The translations under genes were made by a program, and so were the position numbers. Of a stretch of 64,000 nucleotides of DNA, positions 30,169-38,388 are shown piece after piece. How positions within the stretch are numbered: position 1 is the first letter of the stretch; the number at the start of each line of letters is the position of its first letter. The DNA is from Microcella alkaliphila. GTDB lineage: Bacteria > Actinomycetota > Actinomycetes > Actinomycetales > Microbacteriaceae. The stretch is taken from contig NZ_AP017315.1 in assembly GCF_002355395.1 (NCBI RefSeq), forward strand, positions 124,001-188,000, given 5' to 3'. Below the pieces are notes generated by a model. That model was not told the origin of the DNA. It was given only the letters and a program-made list of their open reading frames with translations, and ran no database searches.

Positions 30169-30750
30169 CTACCGCTCGATGTCGGTGCGATGAAAGTTCT
30201 GCCACGACCGCGAGGCTGTCGGGCCCCGCTGGCCCTGGTACCGGTTGAGGTATGCGCCCGTGCCGTACGGATTCTCGGCGGGCGAGGTGAGCCGGAAGAA
30301 GCAGAGCTGGCCGATCTTCATGCCGGGCCACAGCGTAATCGGCAGTGTCGCGACGTTACTCAGCTCGAGGGTGACGTGACCGCTGAAACCGGGGTCAACG
30401 AACCCGGCCGTTGAGTGGGTCAGCAGGCCCAAGCGCCCGAGAGAACTCTTGCCCTCCAGCCGCGCGGCGACGTCGTCAGGCAGGGTGACCGTCTCGTACG
30501 TCGAGCCCAACACGAACTCGCCAGGGTGCAGAATGAACGGCTCGTCGGGCTTGGCCTCCACCAGGCGGGTCAGTTCGGGCTGCTCGACCGCGGGATCGAT
30601 GAACGGGTACTTGTGGTTGTCGAACAGCCGGAAGAAGCGGTCGAGCCGAACGTCGACACTCGACGGCTGCACCATCGACGTGTCGAGCGGGTCAAGGCCG
30701 ATGCGGCCCGAGTCGAGTTCGGCCCGAATGTCGCGGTCGCTCAGCAGCAT
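30169..30750 (-). CDS. dcd: dCTP deaminase, likely bifunctional dCTP deaminase/dUTPase
   Basis: A 193-residue dCTP deaminase that makes dUTP, or dUMP in the bifunctional form, for thymidylate synthesis. It reads [12 protein letters not shown] at the start, [12 protein letters not shown], the catalytic region [21 protein letters not shown] and [10 protein letters not shown], and [12 protein letters not shown] at the C-terminus, very like the mycobacterial bifunctional enzyme. The start is ATG 30750; the frame continues 15 codons upstream without family homology. Confidence 0.93.
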   Translation of the reverse strand: MLLSDRDIRAELDSGRIGLDPLDTSMVQPSSVDVRLDRFFRLFDNHKYPFIDPAVEQPELTRLVEAKPDEPFILHPGEFVLGSTYETVTLPDDVAARLEGKSSLGRLGLLTHSTAGFVDPGFSGHVTLELSNVATLPITLWPGMKIGQLCFFRLTSPAENPYGTGAYLNRYQGQRGPTASRSWQNFHRTDIER

Positions 30751-30795
30751 GAAGGTCAGCCTAGCGAGGGATGAGTAGACTTGGTGTGCGTGCAA

Positions 30796-30818
30796 CCGAC
30801 GCCCGGGACGGGCGTCGG
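30796..30818. repeat. Perfect hairpin, 9-bp stem
   Basis: CCGACGCCC-GGGAC-GGGCGTCGG, a perfect inverted repeat with a 5-base loop, 46 bases upstream of dcd and 55 before the tRNA-Gly. Not expected to be a terminator here because the flanking genes are divergent. Confidence 0.7.
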
Positions 30819-30831
30819 CGCTGGGGTCGCG

Positions 30832-30855
30832 GCGACGACCAGAAATGGTCGTCGC
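30832..30855. repeat. Perfect hairpin, 9-bp stem
   Basis: GCGACGACC-AGAAAT-GGTCGTCGC, a perfect inverted repeat with a 6-base loop, 13 bases after the previous hairpin and 17 bases before the tRNA. Confidence 0.7.
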
Positions 30856-30872
30856 TCATAGCTCCACCGCGC

Positions 30873-30946
30873 GGGGATGTAGTTCAATGGCAGAACTTCA
30901 GCTTCCCAAGCTGATAGCGCGGGTTCGATTCCCGTCATCCCCTCCA
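30873..30946 (+). tRNA. tRNA-Gly (anticodon CCC)
   Basis: Complete cloverleaf: acceptor GGGGATG pairs with CATCCCC, D arm with GTTCAATGGCAGAAC, anticodon stem CAGC/GCTG with loop TTCCCAA (anticodon CCC), T arm with GGGTTCGATTCCC, discriminator T and encoded CCA (30944-30946). It reads GGG codons. Confidence 0.97.
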
Positions 30947-30979
30947 TTCAGCCATCTCACAGCAAACCGCCGCGCCTCC

Positions 30980-30997
30980 CGCACCGAACACGGTGCG
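30980..30997 (+). terminator. Hairpin after tRNA-Gly, possible terminator
   Basis: CGCACCG-AACA-CGGTGCG, a perfect 7-bp stem 33 bases beyond the tRNA end. No T-run follows; instead a GAGGAGGG stretch and an ATG at 31011 come next. Confidence 0.45.
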
Positions 30998-31034
30998 AGA
31001 GGAGGGCGCAATGTCAATTACCACGCGTCCGGCG

Positions 31035-31085
31035 GCGAGCGGGGGCTCGCACCGCCGCATCGTGCCGAGCGGGGGCTCGGCACGA
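31035..31085. repeat. Two tandem hairpins with the same GAGC-GGGG-GCTC core
   Basis: First: GCGAGC-GGGG-GCTCGC (31035-31050). Second: an 11-bp perfect stem TCGTGCCGAGC-GGGG-GCTCGGCACGA (31060-31085). The 13-base core is repeated exactly 30 bases apart. The second is very stable and could stop transcription or act as an RNA element; it carries no T-tail on either strand. Confidence 0.7.
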
Positions 31086-31105
31086 CCATCGCGTCGCCGG
31101 CAGCG

Positions 31106-31345
31106 ATGTCTGCCGTGCTGCTGCTGACGACGCCGGCTCTCCTCTGGGGGTTACTCCTGCTCGCGAGCGCGGCACTGAAGGATCCGGGGCTGGGGGGCCT
31201 CGGTGCATCCACACTGCTGCCATTGGGTGTGGCGAGCACCGTCGGACTCGCAGGCGCCACGGGGGTTGCGCTCGCGAGCCGTTTCGCCGCGCCCGCCGAT
31301 GAGCCTGCCGCTCCGCTATTCGGGGTCGACCACTCGAACCACTGA
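31106..31345 (+). CDS. Small two-helix membrane protein, hypothetical
   Basis: A 79-residue frame with two hydrophobic helices (LLLTTPALLWGLLLLASAAL; LLPLGVASTVGLAGATGVAL) and a polar tail. No family recognised. The start is uncertain: the ATG at 31106 has no good ribosome site, while the well-placed GGAGG/ATG at 31011 is in another frame that stops after about 38 codons. The original gene may have begun at 31011 and been shifted in the repeat-rich stretch between. The last 30 bases overlap the convergent helicase gene. Confidence 0.4.
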   Translation: MSAVLLLTTPALLWGLLLLASAALKDPGLGGLGASTLLPLGVASTVGLAGATGVALASRFAAPADEPAAPLFGVDHSNH

Positions 31346-32665
31346 CCCGCGGTCGATCACCGGCTCGGCGTCCGCCATGAACCGGCGCACGTCGTGGTCG
31401 ACGATGATGTCGCTCGGTCGCAGCGGTCGTACGAGGTGCAGGCCCTCCAGCGAGCGGATGCGTGACAGCGCCACATACGTCTGGCCGGGCGCGAAGGCAC
31501 GCGGCCCCAGGTCGATGATCGCGCGGTCGTAGGTCTGGCCCTGCGACTTGTGAATCGTGACCGCCCACGCGAGCCGCAACGGGAACTGCGTGAACTCGCC
31601 GATGACATCCTTCGTGACCCGCTTCTGGGCCGACGAGTAGGTGTAGCGGAACTTCTCCCACGTGGCGGGGTGCACCTCGTGGCTCTCGCCGTCGACCTCG
31701 ATGAAGACGGTGCGGCCGATGCGCTCGACGGTTCCGAGGCTGCCGTTGACCCAACGGGGGGCACCGTCGCCGGCGGTGTCGTTGCGCAAGAACATCACCT
31801 GGGCGCCCACCTTCAGCTGCAGCGCCTCGTCGGCCGGGTAGCCGCCGCGGCCGCCGAACTCGCCGACGACGTCGGCGCGCGCCGTCTTCACGTCGCCGGG
31901 GAGGCGCGCGAGCTCGCGACCGTTGATGCGCGTCACCGTGGCGTTCGTGCTGGCGAGGGTCAGCACCCCCTCGTTGGGTGCCGGTCGGGCCCCCGCCTCG
32001 TTGAGCGCGCGCCCGATCTCGGGTGTGACCTCACCGTGCCGCACGGCGGTCAGCATGTGGCGAAACGCCTCGTCGCGTTGGCGATGAATTGTCTGCAGCT
32101 CGACGATGCGCAGCTCGGTCTCCCGCCAGACGCGCGCGTCGAAGAACCAGATCGAGCGGTAGTGGTCGGCGTAGTAGGCGCGCTCCCCCTCGTCGCGCCC
32201 CGGCACCGGCGCCAGCTGATACGGGTCGCCGAATAACACGACCTGGGCGCCACCGAAGGCTTCGCGGGGGCGTGCGCGGGCGCTGCGGAGGCGCCGATCG
32301 ATCGCATCCATCAGGTCGGCGCTCACCATCGACACCTCGTCGATGACGACCGTGTCGACGCCGCCCAGGAGGCGCCGCAGGTGCGGGGCGTCGTCGAGGT
32401 CGGCGTCGGCGATCAGCCCGATCGGGAGGCGAAACAGCGAGTGAATCGTCTGGCCGCCGACGTTTAGCGCCGCCACTCCGGTTGGCGCGCACACGACGAC
32501 CGTGCGATCGGTCTGGGCGAGGAAGGCTTCCAGAAGCGTCGACTTGCCCGTGCCGGCGCGGCCCGTCACGAAGACGTGGTCGCGCGTCGACTCGATCAGC
32601 TCGATGACGGCGCGCTGCTCATCGGCGAGGGTGGGTGCGCCCACGAACGCAGACGAAGCAGTCAC
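31316..32665 (-). CDS. Pif1-like / RecD-type superfamily 1 DNA helicase
   Basis: A 449-residue SF1 helicase. Walker A is VTGRAGTGKSTLLEAF (about residue 36); motif Ia is CAPTGVAALNVGGQTIHS, with motif II VIDEVSMV, GDPYQLAPV as motif III, and a C-terminal AWAVTIHKSQGQTYD plus YVALSRIRSL, matching the Pif1/RecD2 group. Likely ATP-driven 5'-3' unwinding of DNA. Single gene, divergent from 32739. Bacterial Pif1 homologues can resolve G-quadruplexes, but that is not shown here. Confidence 0.88.
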   Translation of the reverse strand: MTASSAFVGAPTLADEQRAVIELIESTRDHVFVTGRAGTGKSTLLEAFLAQTDRTVVVCAPTGVAALNVGGQTIHSLFRLPIGLIADADLDDAPHLRRLLGGVDTVVIDEVSMVSADLMDAIDRRLRSARARPREAFGGAQVVLFGDPYQLAPVPGRDEGERAYYADHYRSIWFFDARVWRETELRIVELQTIHRQRDEAFRHMLTAVRHGEVTPEIGRALNEAGARPAPNEGVLTLASTNATVTRINGRELARLPGDVKTARADVVGEFGGRGGYPADEALQLKVGAQVMFLRNDTAGDGAPRWVNGSLGTVERIGRTVFIEVDGESHEVHPATWEKFRYTYSSAQKRVTKDVIGEFTQFPLRLAWAVTIHKSQGQTYDRAIIDLGPRAFAPGQTYVALSRIRSLEGLHLVRPLRPSDIIVDHDVRRFMADAEPVIDRGSVVRVVDPE

Positions 32666-32738
32666 GACACCTCCGGGATAGGGGTTTCAGCGTAGCCGGG
32701 GCCGCGCCCCGGTGCGGGCCCCCGCCTAGGCTGGGCGC

Positions 32739-33683
32739 ATGTCGCGCGGAATGCTGATCGGGGGAGGAGTCCTTGCCCTCGTGTCGGGGCTCACCGCCGC
32801 CGCGCTCGCCGCCCTCGTGATCGTCGCCGAGACTCCGGAGGCGCACGTCGAACGCTACCTGGCGGCGCTGGCCGACGACGACCTGCTCGCCGCAGCTCAG
32901 TTCGCCGGACTGGAAACGGGTGCGCCCCTGCCCCTCGGCGACGAGGGGACACCCACGACGGTCCGCGTCGTCACCGCGCAAGACCGCGCCGAGAATCGCG
33001 TCGCCGTGACCGCCGTGTACGGGGGCGAGTCGGACCCCGCGACCGTCATCTTCCTGCTCGAGCCCGACGCGCGCCTGCTCGGGGTGATCCCGCAGTGGCG
33101 GTTCGTCGCGCCTCCCGTCGCGCGCATCCCGGTCGGTAGTGACAACCACGATCGTGTGCGCGTCCCTGGGCGGACGGTGACCACCTCGGGGCCGGGGGCG
33201 ACCAGCGAGGTCGCCGCGTTCATCCCCGCCCGCGTGTCGGTGACGAACGCCGAGCCGTTCCTCGACGCGCCATCGCGGGTGATCCGGCCGCGGTCGGTTG
33301 ACCCGGCCCCGGTCATCCTGCAAGCACAGCCCTCCGACCGGCTGGTGCGCGAGGTGCAGCGGCAGGTGACCGAGCTGCTCGATCAGTGCGCCGAGCAGAC
33401 CGTCCTGCAACCGGCGGGATGCCCGTTCGGTCGCGTCATCGACGACGACCGCGTGCTCGACCGGCCGCGGTGGGAACGTGTCGACGAGCCGCGCGTCGTG
33501 CTCAGCCGAACAGCGAACGCGGGGCGGTTCAGCCTCGAGGCGTCGGCCACCATGCAGATCACGGCGGAGGTGCAGTCGCTGTTCGACGGCAGCATTACAC
33601 GCCTCGTCGACGACGTTCCGGCCGAGATGCTCGGCGTCGTCGCGCTCGGGCCGGACGGGCCCGTCGTTACGGTCTACCCGTAG
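32739..33683 (+). CDS. Membrane-anchored extracytoplasmic protein, unknown
   Basis: A 314-residue protein with one N-terminal hydrophobic helix (about residues 5-28, LIGGGVLALVSGLTAAAL) and a long hydrophilic remainder, presumably outside the membrane. It has two Cys (in LLDQCAEQ and AGCPFGR) about a dozen residues apart, possibly a disulfide. The repeated layout of short beta-like stretches recalls proteins annotated DUF4878 or NTF2-like, but I do not recognise a family with confidence. Ends 22 bases before the convergent CopD-CtaG stop. Confidence 0.65.
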   Translation: MSRGMLIGGGVLALVSGLTAAALAALVIVAETPEAHVERYLAALADDDLLAAAQFAGLETGAPLPLGDEGTPTTVRVVTAQDRAENRVAVTAVYGGESDPATVIFLLEPDARLLGVIPQWRFVAPPVARIPVGSDNHDRVRVPGRTVTTSGPGATSEVAAFIPARVSVTNAEPFLDAPSRVIRPRSVDPAPVILQAQPSDRLVREVQRQVTELLDQCAEQTVLQPAGCPFGRVIDDDRVLDRPRWERVDEPRVVLSRTANAGRFSLEASATMQITAEVQSLFDGSITRLVDDVPAEMLGVVALGPDGPVVTVYP

Positions 33684-33705
33684 CCAGGAGCAGCGCGCGG
33701 TCGAC

Positions 33706-35757
33706 CTATCCGTCGGCCCGGCCGTCGCGGCCCGCGCGCTGGGCGAGCATCGCGTTCCACGCCACGAGCTCGGCGTCGCCGTCGCGGTCGGCCTGACGGT
33801 CGCGACGCTTCGTCTCCTTCTTGTCGGCGCGTGACCACATCCAGACCACCAGCATCGCGAGCGTCAGGGTGGGAATCTCGCCGACGCTCCAGGCGATGCC
33901 GCCGCCGCGCTGCTGGTCGGCGAGTGGGGTGATGCCCCACTCCCGGCCCATCGCGCCGTACCACTCAGGCAGCAGGAGGCCCGTGCCCGACAGCAGGAAC
34001 AACCCGAAGAACGCGTGGAACGCCATCGTCGCCATGAGGATCAGCAACCGGATGGGGTACGGCGGCCGGTAGGGCGCCGGGTCTTCGCCGATCAGCGAGT
34101 TGACGAACAGGTAGCCAGACAGGAGGAAGTGCACGATCATCCACTGGTGGCCGAGGTGATCGGTCACGGCCCACCGGAACAGCGGCGAGTAGTAGAAGAC
34201 CAGAAGCGACACGGCGAACACGATCGAGGCGACGATCGGGTGCCCGACGAAACCCGCCCACTTCGAGTGCACGATCGCGAGGATCCACTCGCGGGGGCCG
34301 CGCGAGCCGTCTTTACGGGCGCGGATCGCGCGGGCCGCGAGCGTCACCGGCGCCGCCAGCACCAGCATCACCGGAATCGCCATCGACAGCACCATGTGGC
34401 CCAGCATGTGGATGCTGAACAGATACTTCTCGTATACCGCCAGCCCCGAATTGGTCACCAAGAACAGGGTGATCATGCCGAGCGTCCACAGGATCGTGCG
34501 GTGAATCGGCCACCGGTCGCGGCGGCGAGCAAGACGCACGGCGCCCGCGAGGTAGAAGAACAGGCCGAAGGCCGCAAGGAGCGTCCACAGCAGGTTGAGG
34601 TCCCACTCGGTAGCGAGGCGCCACCACACGAACTCGGGCGGCAACGGCGACCCGGTGAGCAGCTCGGCGGGCGTCGGATCGGGCAACTCGGTCACGGGCA
34701 CCTGGGGCGCGGGCGTCGCCGTGCGCCCGAGAGCAGACGCCAGGCCCATCGCGACACCCATCACCGTGAGCTCGGCGACGACGATCGTCCAGAAGCCGAG
34801 CCCCGGCCGGGGTGACGCCTCGACCCGGGCGATGACCGCGCGGCGGTAGCTGGCGCCGACGATGCCGAGCGCGACGAGTGCGGCGGATTTGGCGATGACG
34901 AGCATCCCGTATTCGGTGCCGAGCCCCGCGAGGTCGCCGATGCGCAGCTGGGCGCTGACGAGGCCGGAGGCGGCGACCACGATGAACGCGATCAGCGCGA
35001 GGGTCGAGTAGCGGCGCAGTACCGTGGGCATGTCGTCGCCCAGGGGCCGCCGCAACAGGATCAGCGCGAGCAGCCCTCCTACCCACACGGCGGCGAACAC
35101 GCTGTGCAGAAAGACGGCGGTGACGGCGGCGTCGTGATCAGCGGTTCCGCCCGCGTGCCCGGTCTGCGCGACCGGCCAGAGAGCGGCGACGGCGAGCAGA
35201 CCCACGACCGCCACCAGGCTCGGGTGCCGCAACACGAAGCAGAGCACCGTCACGACGGCCGCCATGAGCGTCGTGGCGAGCCACGCGCGACCGAGGTCGA
35301 CCTCGCCGAAGAAGACGCCGAGCACGCGCCCGAACTCGGGCTCGAGGCTGATCGGCTGGGTGAAAACGGTCAGGAAGGTGAAGAACCCGGTGACCGCACT
35401 CGCGAGCGTCCAGACCGCCGCGGACCCGGCGGCGATATCGAGGGCGCGGCCATAGGCGTCGCTCTGGATGCTCAGGGCGATCAGGGCGAGCAGGATCGCG
35501 CCGATCGCGCCCGCCGCCCCGAGATTCACCAGCAGCTTGCCGGCGGGAAGACCCCAGCGCACGACCGCGCCCGGGTCGCTGAACAGCGGAGCGTCGGCGC
35601 CGCCACCGTACGCGAGCCCGGCGACGAGGGCGATCGTGCCGCCCACGAGCAGCGCGGCGACACCGAGTGCCGACCAGGGGGCGCGGCGCAGCCACGGCGA
35701 CGAATCGTGCGGGGTGCCCGTGTCTGGCACGGTGGTGTGCGTCGCTGACGCGGTCAC
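33706..35757 (-). CDS. CopD / CtaG fusion: copper transport and cytochrome c oxidase assembly
   Basis: A 683-residue polytopic membrane protein with at least 14 helices. The N-terminal half resembles CopD (copper import; HSVFAAVWVGGLLALILL includes the conserved His). The C-terminal half is a CtaG/caa3 assembly domain: EWDLNLLWTLLAAFGLFFYLAG, FSIHMLGHMVLSM, and WMIVHFLLSGYLF with conserved His. The fusion is common in Actinobacteria and is thought to deliver copper to the terminal oxidase. The last 35 residues are charged (KKETKRRDRQADRDGD). Confidence 0.88.
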   Translation of the reverse strand: MTASATHTTVPDTGTPHDSSPWLRRAPWSALGVAALLVGGTIALVAGLAYGGGADAPLFSDPGAVVRWGLPAGKLLVNLGAAGAIGAILLALIALSIQSDAYGRALDIAAGSAAVWTLASAVTGFFTFLTVFTQPISLEPEFGRVLGVFFGEVDLGRAWLATTLMAAVVTVLCFVLRHPSLVAVVGLLAVAALWPVAQTGHAGGTADHDAAVTAVFLHSVFAAVWVGGLLALILLRRPLGDDMPTVLRRYSTLALIAFIVVAASGLVSAQLRIGDLAGLGTEYGMLVIAKSAALVALGIVGASYRRAVIARVEASPRPGLGFWTIVVAELTVMGVAMGLASALGRTATPAPQVPVTELPDPTPAELLTGSPLPPEFVWWRLATEWDLNLLWTLLAAFGLFFYLAGAVRLARRRDRWPIHRTILWTLGMITLFLVTNSGLAVYEKYLFSIHMLGHMVLSMAIPVMLVLAAPVTLAARAIRARKDGSRGPREWILAIVHSKWAGFVGHPIVASIVFAVSLLVFYYSPLFRWAVTDHLGHQWMIVHFLLSGYLFVNSLIGEDPAPYRPPYPIRLLILMATMAFHAFFGLFLLSGTGLLLPEWYGAMGREWGITPLADQQRGGGIAWSVGEIPTLTLAMLVVWMWSRADKKETKRRDRQADRDGDAELVAWNAMLAQRAGRDGRADG

Positions 35758-35834
35758 CGCATCCCCCCTTCGCGCTGTGTGAAACCGGCGTGTTCAGCGT
35801 ACTGGAGCGGTGCTTCGCACCAGCCGGGAACGCA

Positions 35835-35870
35835 ACGAGGCGCCCCCGCCCGTGAGCGGGAGCGCCTCGT
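35835..35870 (-). terminator. Terminator hairpin downstream of hupB
   Basis: ACGAGGCGC (35835-35843) pairs with GCGCCTCGT (35862-35870); inside, CCCGC pairs with GCGGG past one bulged base on each side. It lies 55 bases beyond the hupB stop, on the way to CopD-CtaG. T-tail poor. Confidence 0.7.
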
Positions 35871-35924
35871 GTGGGCGGCGCCGTGCGTGATGCGCGGTGC
35901 CGAGAAGCCCGAAGGCCTCGAGAG

Positions 35925-36197
35925 TTACTTGACGGCAGCCTTCAGCTTGCTGCCGGCGCTGACCTTGACGCCGTTCGACGCGGCGATCTGGATGGTCTCA
36001 CCGGTCTGCGGGTTGCGGCCGGTACGAGCGGCACGCGACGTGCGCTCGAACGACAGCCAGCCGGGGATGGAGACCTTGGTGCCACTGGCGACAGCGCCGG
36101 AGACGGTCGAGAACAGACCATCGAGGACGCGGTTGACGTCAGCCTGGCTCAGGCCCGACTCAGCAGCCACAGCGGCGACGAGCTCGGAACGGTTCAT
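35925..36197 (-). CDS. hupB: HU-family nucleoid protein
   Basis: A 90-residue HU: helices MNRSELVAAVAAESGLSQ and VNRVLDGLFSTV, then the beta arm with GFLS-equivalent IPGWLSFERTSRAARTGRNPQTGE (family signature RxGRNPxTG) and the C-terminal helix. It lacks the long Lys/Ala tail of mycobacterial HupB, so it is the short form. It binds and bends DNA. Separated by 77 bases from rpsN. Confidence 0.95.
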   Translation of the reverse strand: MNRSELVAAVAAESGLSQADVNRVLDGLFSTVSGAVASGTKVSIPGWLSFERTSRAARTGRNPQTGETIQIAASNGVKVSAGSKLKAAVK

Positions 36198-36234
36198 TGT
36201 GTCCTCCTCGGACCTCAGGATTGTTCAGATAGAT

Positions 36235-36260
36235 CCCGCGAATTCGCGAGAACTCGCGGG
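36235..36260 (-). terminator. Hairpin between rpsN and hupB
   Basis: CCCGCGA (36235-36241) pairs with TCGCGGG (36254-36260), 14 bases past the rpsN stop. It contains the 12-base palindrome CGCGAATTCGCG and the overlapping CGCGAGTTCTCGCG, so alternative folds exist. Terminator of the ribosomal operon or an operator for hupB. Confidence 0.5.
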
Positions 36261-36274
36261 AATCGCCCCTGAAA

Positions 36275-36580
36275 CTACCAGCTTGACTTCGTGATGCCGG
36301 GCAATTCGCCACGGTGCGCCATGTCGCGGAAGCGAACACGGGAAATGCCGTACTTGCTGAGAACACCGCGGGGACGGCCGTCGATGGCGTCGCGCGAGCG
36401 CAGACGAACCGGCGACGCGTCGCGCGGAAGCTTCTGCAGCGCCTTGCGGGCCGCCTCACGCGACTCGTCGGTGCCGTTCGGGTCGACGAGGGCCTTCTTC
36501 AACTCGAGTCGCTTCGCGGCGTACCGCTCGACGATCACCTTGCGCTGCTCGTTGCGCGCGATCTTGCTCTTCTTCGCCAT
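36275..36580 (-). CDS. rpsN: Ribosomal protein S14, zinc-independent form
   Basis: A 101-residue S14 of the long type without the CxxC...CxxC zinc ribbon (no Cys at all); the C-terminus [21 protein letters not shown] is the S14 signature. In the 30S subunit head. It forms a transcription unit rpmB-rpmG-rpsN with two other cysteine-poor ribosomal proteins. Starts at ATG 36580, two bases after the rpmG stop. Confidence 0.96.
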   Translation of the reverse strand: MAKKSKIARNEQRKVIVERYAAKRLELKKALVDPNGTDESREAARKALQKLPRDASPVRLRSRDAIDGRPRGVLSKYGISRVRFRDMAHRGELPGITKSSW

Positions 36581-36582
36581 GG

Positions 36583-36750
36583 TTAGCGCTCCTCGCGGAA
36601 TTCGACGTGCTTGCGGACAACCGGGTCGTACTTCTTCAGCACGAGGCGGTCGGGGTCGTTACGACGGTTCTTGCGGGTCACGTAGGTGTACCCGGTACCG
36701 GCGGTCGACCGAAGCTTGATGATGGGACGGACGTCCTGCTGCTTGGCCAT
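36583..36750 (-). CDS. rpmG: Ribosomal protein L33, zinc-independent form
   Basis: A 55-residue L33 ([20 protein letters not shown] at the start, then [21 protein letters not shown]). The two CxxC pairs of zinc-binding L33 are absent, and no Cys is present. The ATG overlaps the rpmB stop by one base (TAATG). Component of the 50S subunit. Very short, hence easy to miss. Confidence 0.97.
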   Translation of the reverse strand: MAKQQDVRPIIKLRSTAGTGYTYVTRKNRRNDPDRLVLKKYDPVVRKHVEFREER

Positions 36751-36986
36751 TAGATCTTCTCCCCGCGAGCGATGAGGTCCTTGACGACCGACTCGATACC
36801 GCGCGCGTCGATCACCTTGATGCCCTTGGCCGACAGCGTCAGGGTGACGTTACGGCGAAGCGAGGGCACGTAGTAGGTCTTCTTCTGGATGTTCGGATCG
36901 AACCGACGCTTCGTGCGGCGGTGCGAGTGCGAGATGTTGTGCCCGAAACCAGGGGTGGCTCCGGTCACCTGGCAGACGGCTGCCAT
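36750..36986 (-). CDS. rpmB: Ribosomal protein L28, zinc-independent form
   Basis: A 78-residue L28: [32 protein letters not shown] is cut here to its core [15 protein letters not shown], with [15 protein letters not shown] following. Only one Cys (residue 5) remains, so the four-Cys zinc site of the C+ form cannot be made. First gene of rpmB-rpmG-rpsN, with a strong GGAGG site. Confidence 0.96.
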   Translation of the reverse strand: MAAVCQVTGATPGFGHNISHSHRRTKRRFDPNIQKKTYYVPSLRRNVTLTLSAKGIKVIDARGIESVVKDLIARGEKI

Positions 36987-37010
36987 GGGTCCTCCAACTA
37001 TTCGGCTACC

Positions 37011-37028
37011 GTACGGCGACGGCCGTAC
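37011..37028. promoter_or_regulatory. Inverted repeat upstream of rpmB
   Basis: GTACGGC-GACG-GCCGTAC, perfect 7-bp arms, 24 bases upstream of the rpmB ATG. It does not match the TGA-N-TCA Zur pattern. It could be a leader RNA hairpin or an operator for another factor. Confidence 0.45.
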
Positions 37029-37138
37029 CCAAGGTCACTTGTCGGCACGCGAGACCCGCCGTATCCGCTCCAGTAGCTGGTTGAGCGGGGCGAGATGCGC
37101 ACAAGAAGCCAGGCCGGGGCCTGACACAATCCTCTAGC

Positions 37139-37543
37139 TTACGGGCTATCGGGCGTTTCCGACAAACGCGAGCACGCGGGGCACAGGCCGAAGATGTCGA
37201 CGACGTGCTCCGCCTTCGTGTAGCCGTGCTCGGCCGCGACCTGGCGAGCCCACTGCTCGACCGGGTCGGCCGCGATCTCTTCCGTCGCCCCGCAGCGGCG
37301 GCAGATCAGGTGGTGGTGGTGCGAGTCGGGAGTGCACGCCCGGTAGAGGGCCTCGCCGTCCTGCGTGAGCGTGTCGGCCTCGCCCTCGTCGGTGAGGTCG
37401 GTCAGCGCCCGGTACACGGTGGCGAGGCCGATCGTCGTGCCCGAGTCGCGCAGGGCGCCGTGGAGGGCCTGTGCGCTGATGAACCCGTCGGATTCGCCGA
37501 GGGCCGAGCGCACGGCCTCGCGCTGCCAGGTATTCCGCTTCAT
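37139..37543 (-). CDS. zur: Fur-family regulator, probably Zur
   Basis: A 134-residue Fur-family repressor: winged helix with QREAVRSAL, TIGLATVYRALTDL, then the His-rich sensor HHHHLICRRCGATEEI and a final CPAC pair forming the structural zinc site. Its place as the last gene of the znu operon, with ATGA overlap to znuB, points to Zur and not to Fur or PerR. The frame continues upstream, but the MKRNTWQR start at 37543 is the family one. Confidence 0.9.
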   Translation of the reverse strand: MKRNTWQREAVRSALGESDGFISAQALHGALRDSGTTIGLATVYRALTDLTDEGEADTLTQDGEALYRACTPDSHHHHLICRRCGATEEIAADPVEQWARQVAAEHGYTKAEHVVDIFGLCPACSRLSETPDSP

Positions 37544-38388
37544 GACCCCACCAGGGTACGCGGAGTGCGGGAGGGCTGGGGAGCCGGGCGCCGCCCGGAG
37601 CCGGTGCGCAGCATCCGACCGACGAGCACGCAAGCGCCAACGACGAGCGCGATGACGACTGTGATCGCGCCACCCGCCGCGATGGAGAACGCGCGCGACA
37701 GGAAGACGCCCGCCACGGCGGATGCGGCCCCGATCACCGGAGCGAGCAGAAGCACGGCGTTCGTCGACGACACCAGCTGGCGGGCGGCGACGGCCGGGCC
37801 GACGATGAGGGCGATGGCGAGGATGGCGCCGATGGCGGGCATGATCACGACGACGGTGCCCGCGATGAGAGCGACGATCGTCGCCTCGGCAACCCACGGC
37901 CGGTAGCCGGCGGCGCGGTAGCCGAGCTCGTCGACGGTGGAGAAGACGAGGTGTCGGCCGCGCAGCAGGATCACGACCGCCGCGATGGCGAACATGATGG
38001 CCGTGAGGGTGATGTCGCCCCAGCCGACCGTGAGGATCGAGCCGACGAGGAAGCTCTCGACCGAGATCGGCAGCGACGGGTTCGCCGACTGCAACAGCGC
38101 TCCGAGGGCGAAGCCGAACGTCAAAACGACGCCGGCGGCGACCTGCGCGCCCTGGTCGCGGACGCGAGAGATCAGGGTCATCAGCGCCACCAACAGCACG
38201 CTGAAGACGGCTGCCCCCAGCACCACACTCACTCCGAGAACCGCGGCGACGACAGCGCCGGGAAACGTCGCGTGGGTGAGGGCCGTCGTGAAGAAGGCGC
38301 GGCGGCGCAGCACCACGAATGTTCCGACGAGTCCGGCGACGCCGCCGGCCAGCACCGCCTCGAGCAGCGCGCGTTCGAAGAAGCCCAT
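37540..38388 (-). CDS. znuB: Zinc ABC transporter permease, second copy
   Basis: A 282-residue ABC-3 family permease with about eight helices (LRRRAFFTTALTHATFPG; LSIS-like VESFLVGSILTVGW; IGAILAIALIVGPAVAAR). It starts at ATG 38388, overlapping the previous permease stop (ATGA), and overlaps zur at its end. With the first permease it may form a heterodimeric channel for ZnuC, as in manganese/zinc systems with two permeases. Confidence 0.88.
   Translation of the reverse strand: MGFFERALLEAVLAGGVAGLVGTFVVLRRRAFFTTALTHATFPGAVVAAVLGVSVVLGAAVFSVLLVALMTLISRVRDQGAQVAAGVVLTFGFALGALLQSANPSLPISVESFLVGSILTVGWGDITLTAIMFAIAAVVILLRGRHLVFSTVDELGYRAAGYRPWVAEATIVALIAGTVVVIMPAIGAILAIALIVGPAVAARQLVSSTNAVLLLAPVIGAASAVAGVFLSRAFSIAAGGAITVVIALVVGACVLVGRMLRTGSGRRPAPQPSRTPRTLVGS

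Noticed and set aside
31011..31130. Short gene from ATG 31011
   Set aside because: Good ribosome site but about 38 Arg/Cys-rich codons across two hairpins; reported as a finding and not as a gene.
37110..37123. CAGGC-CGGG-GCCTG as zur terminator
   Set aside because: Only 5 bp of stem, no T-run; too weak to list as a feature.
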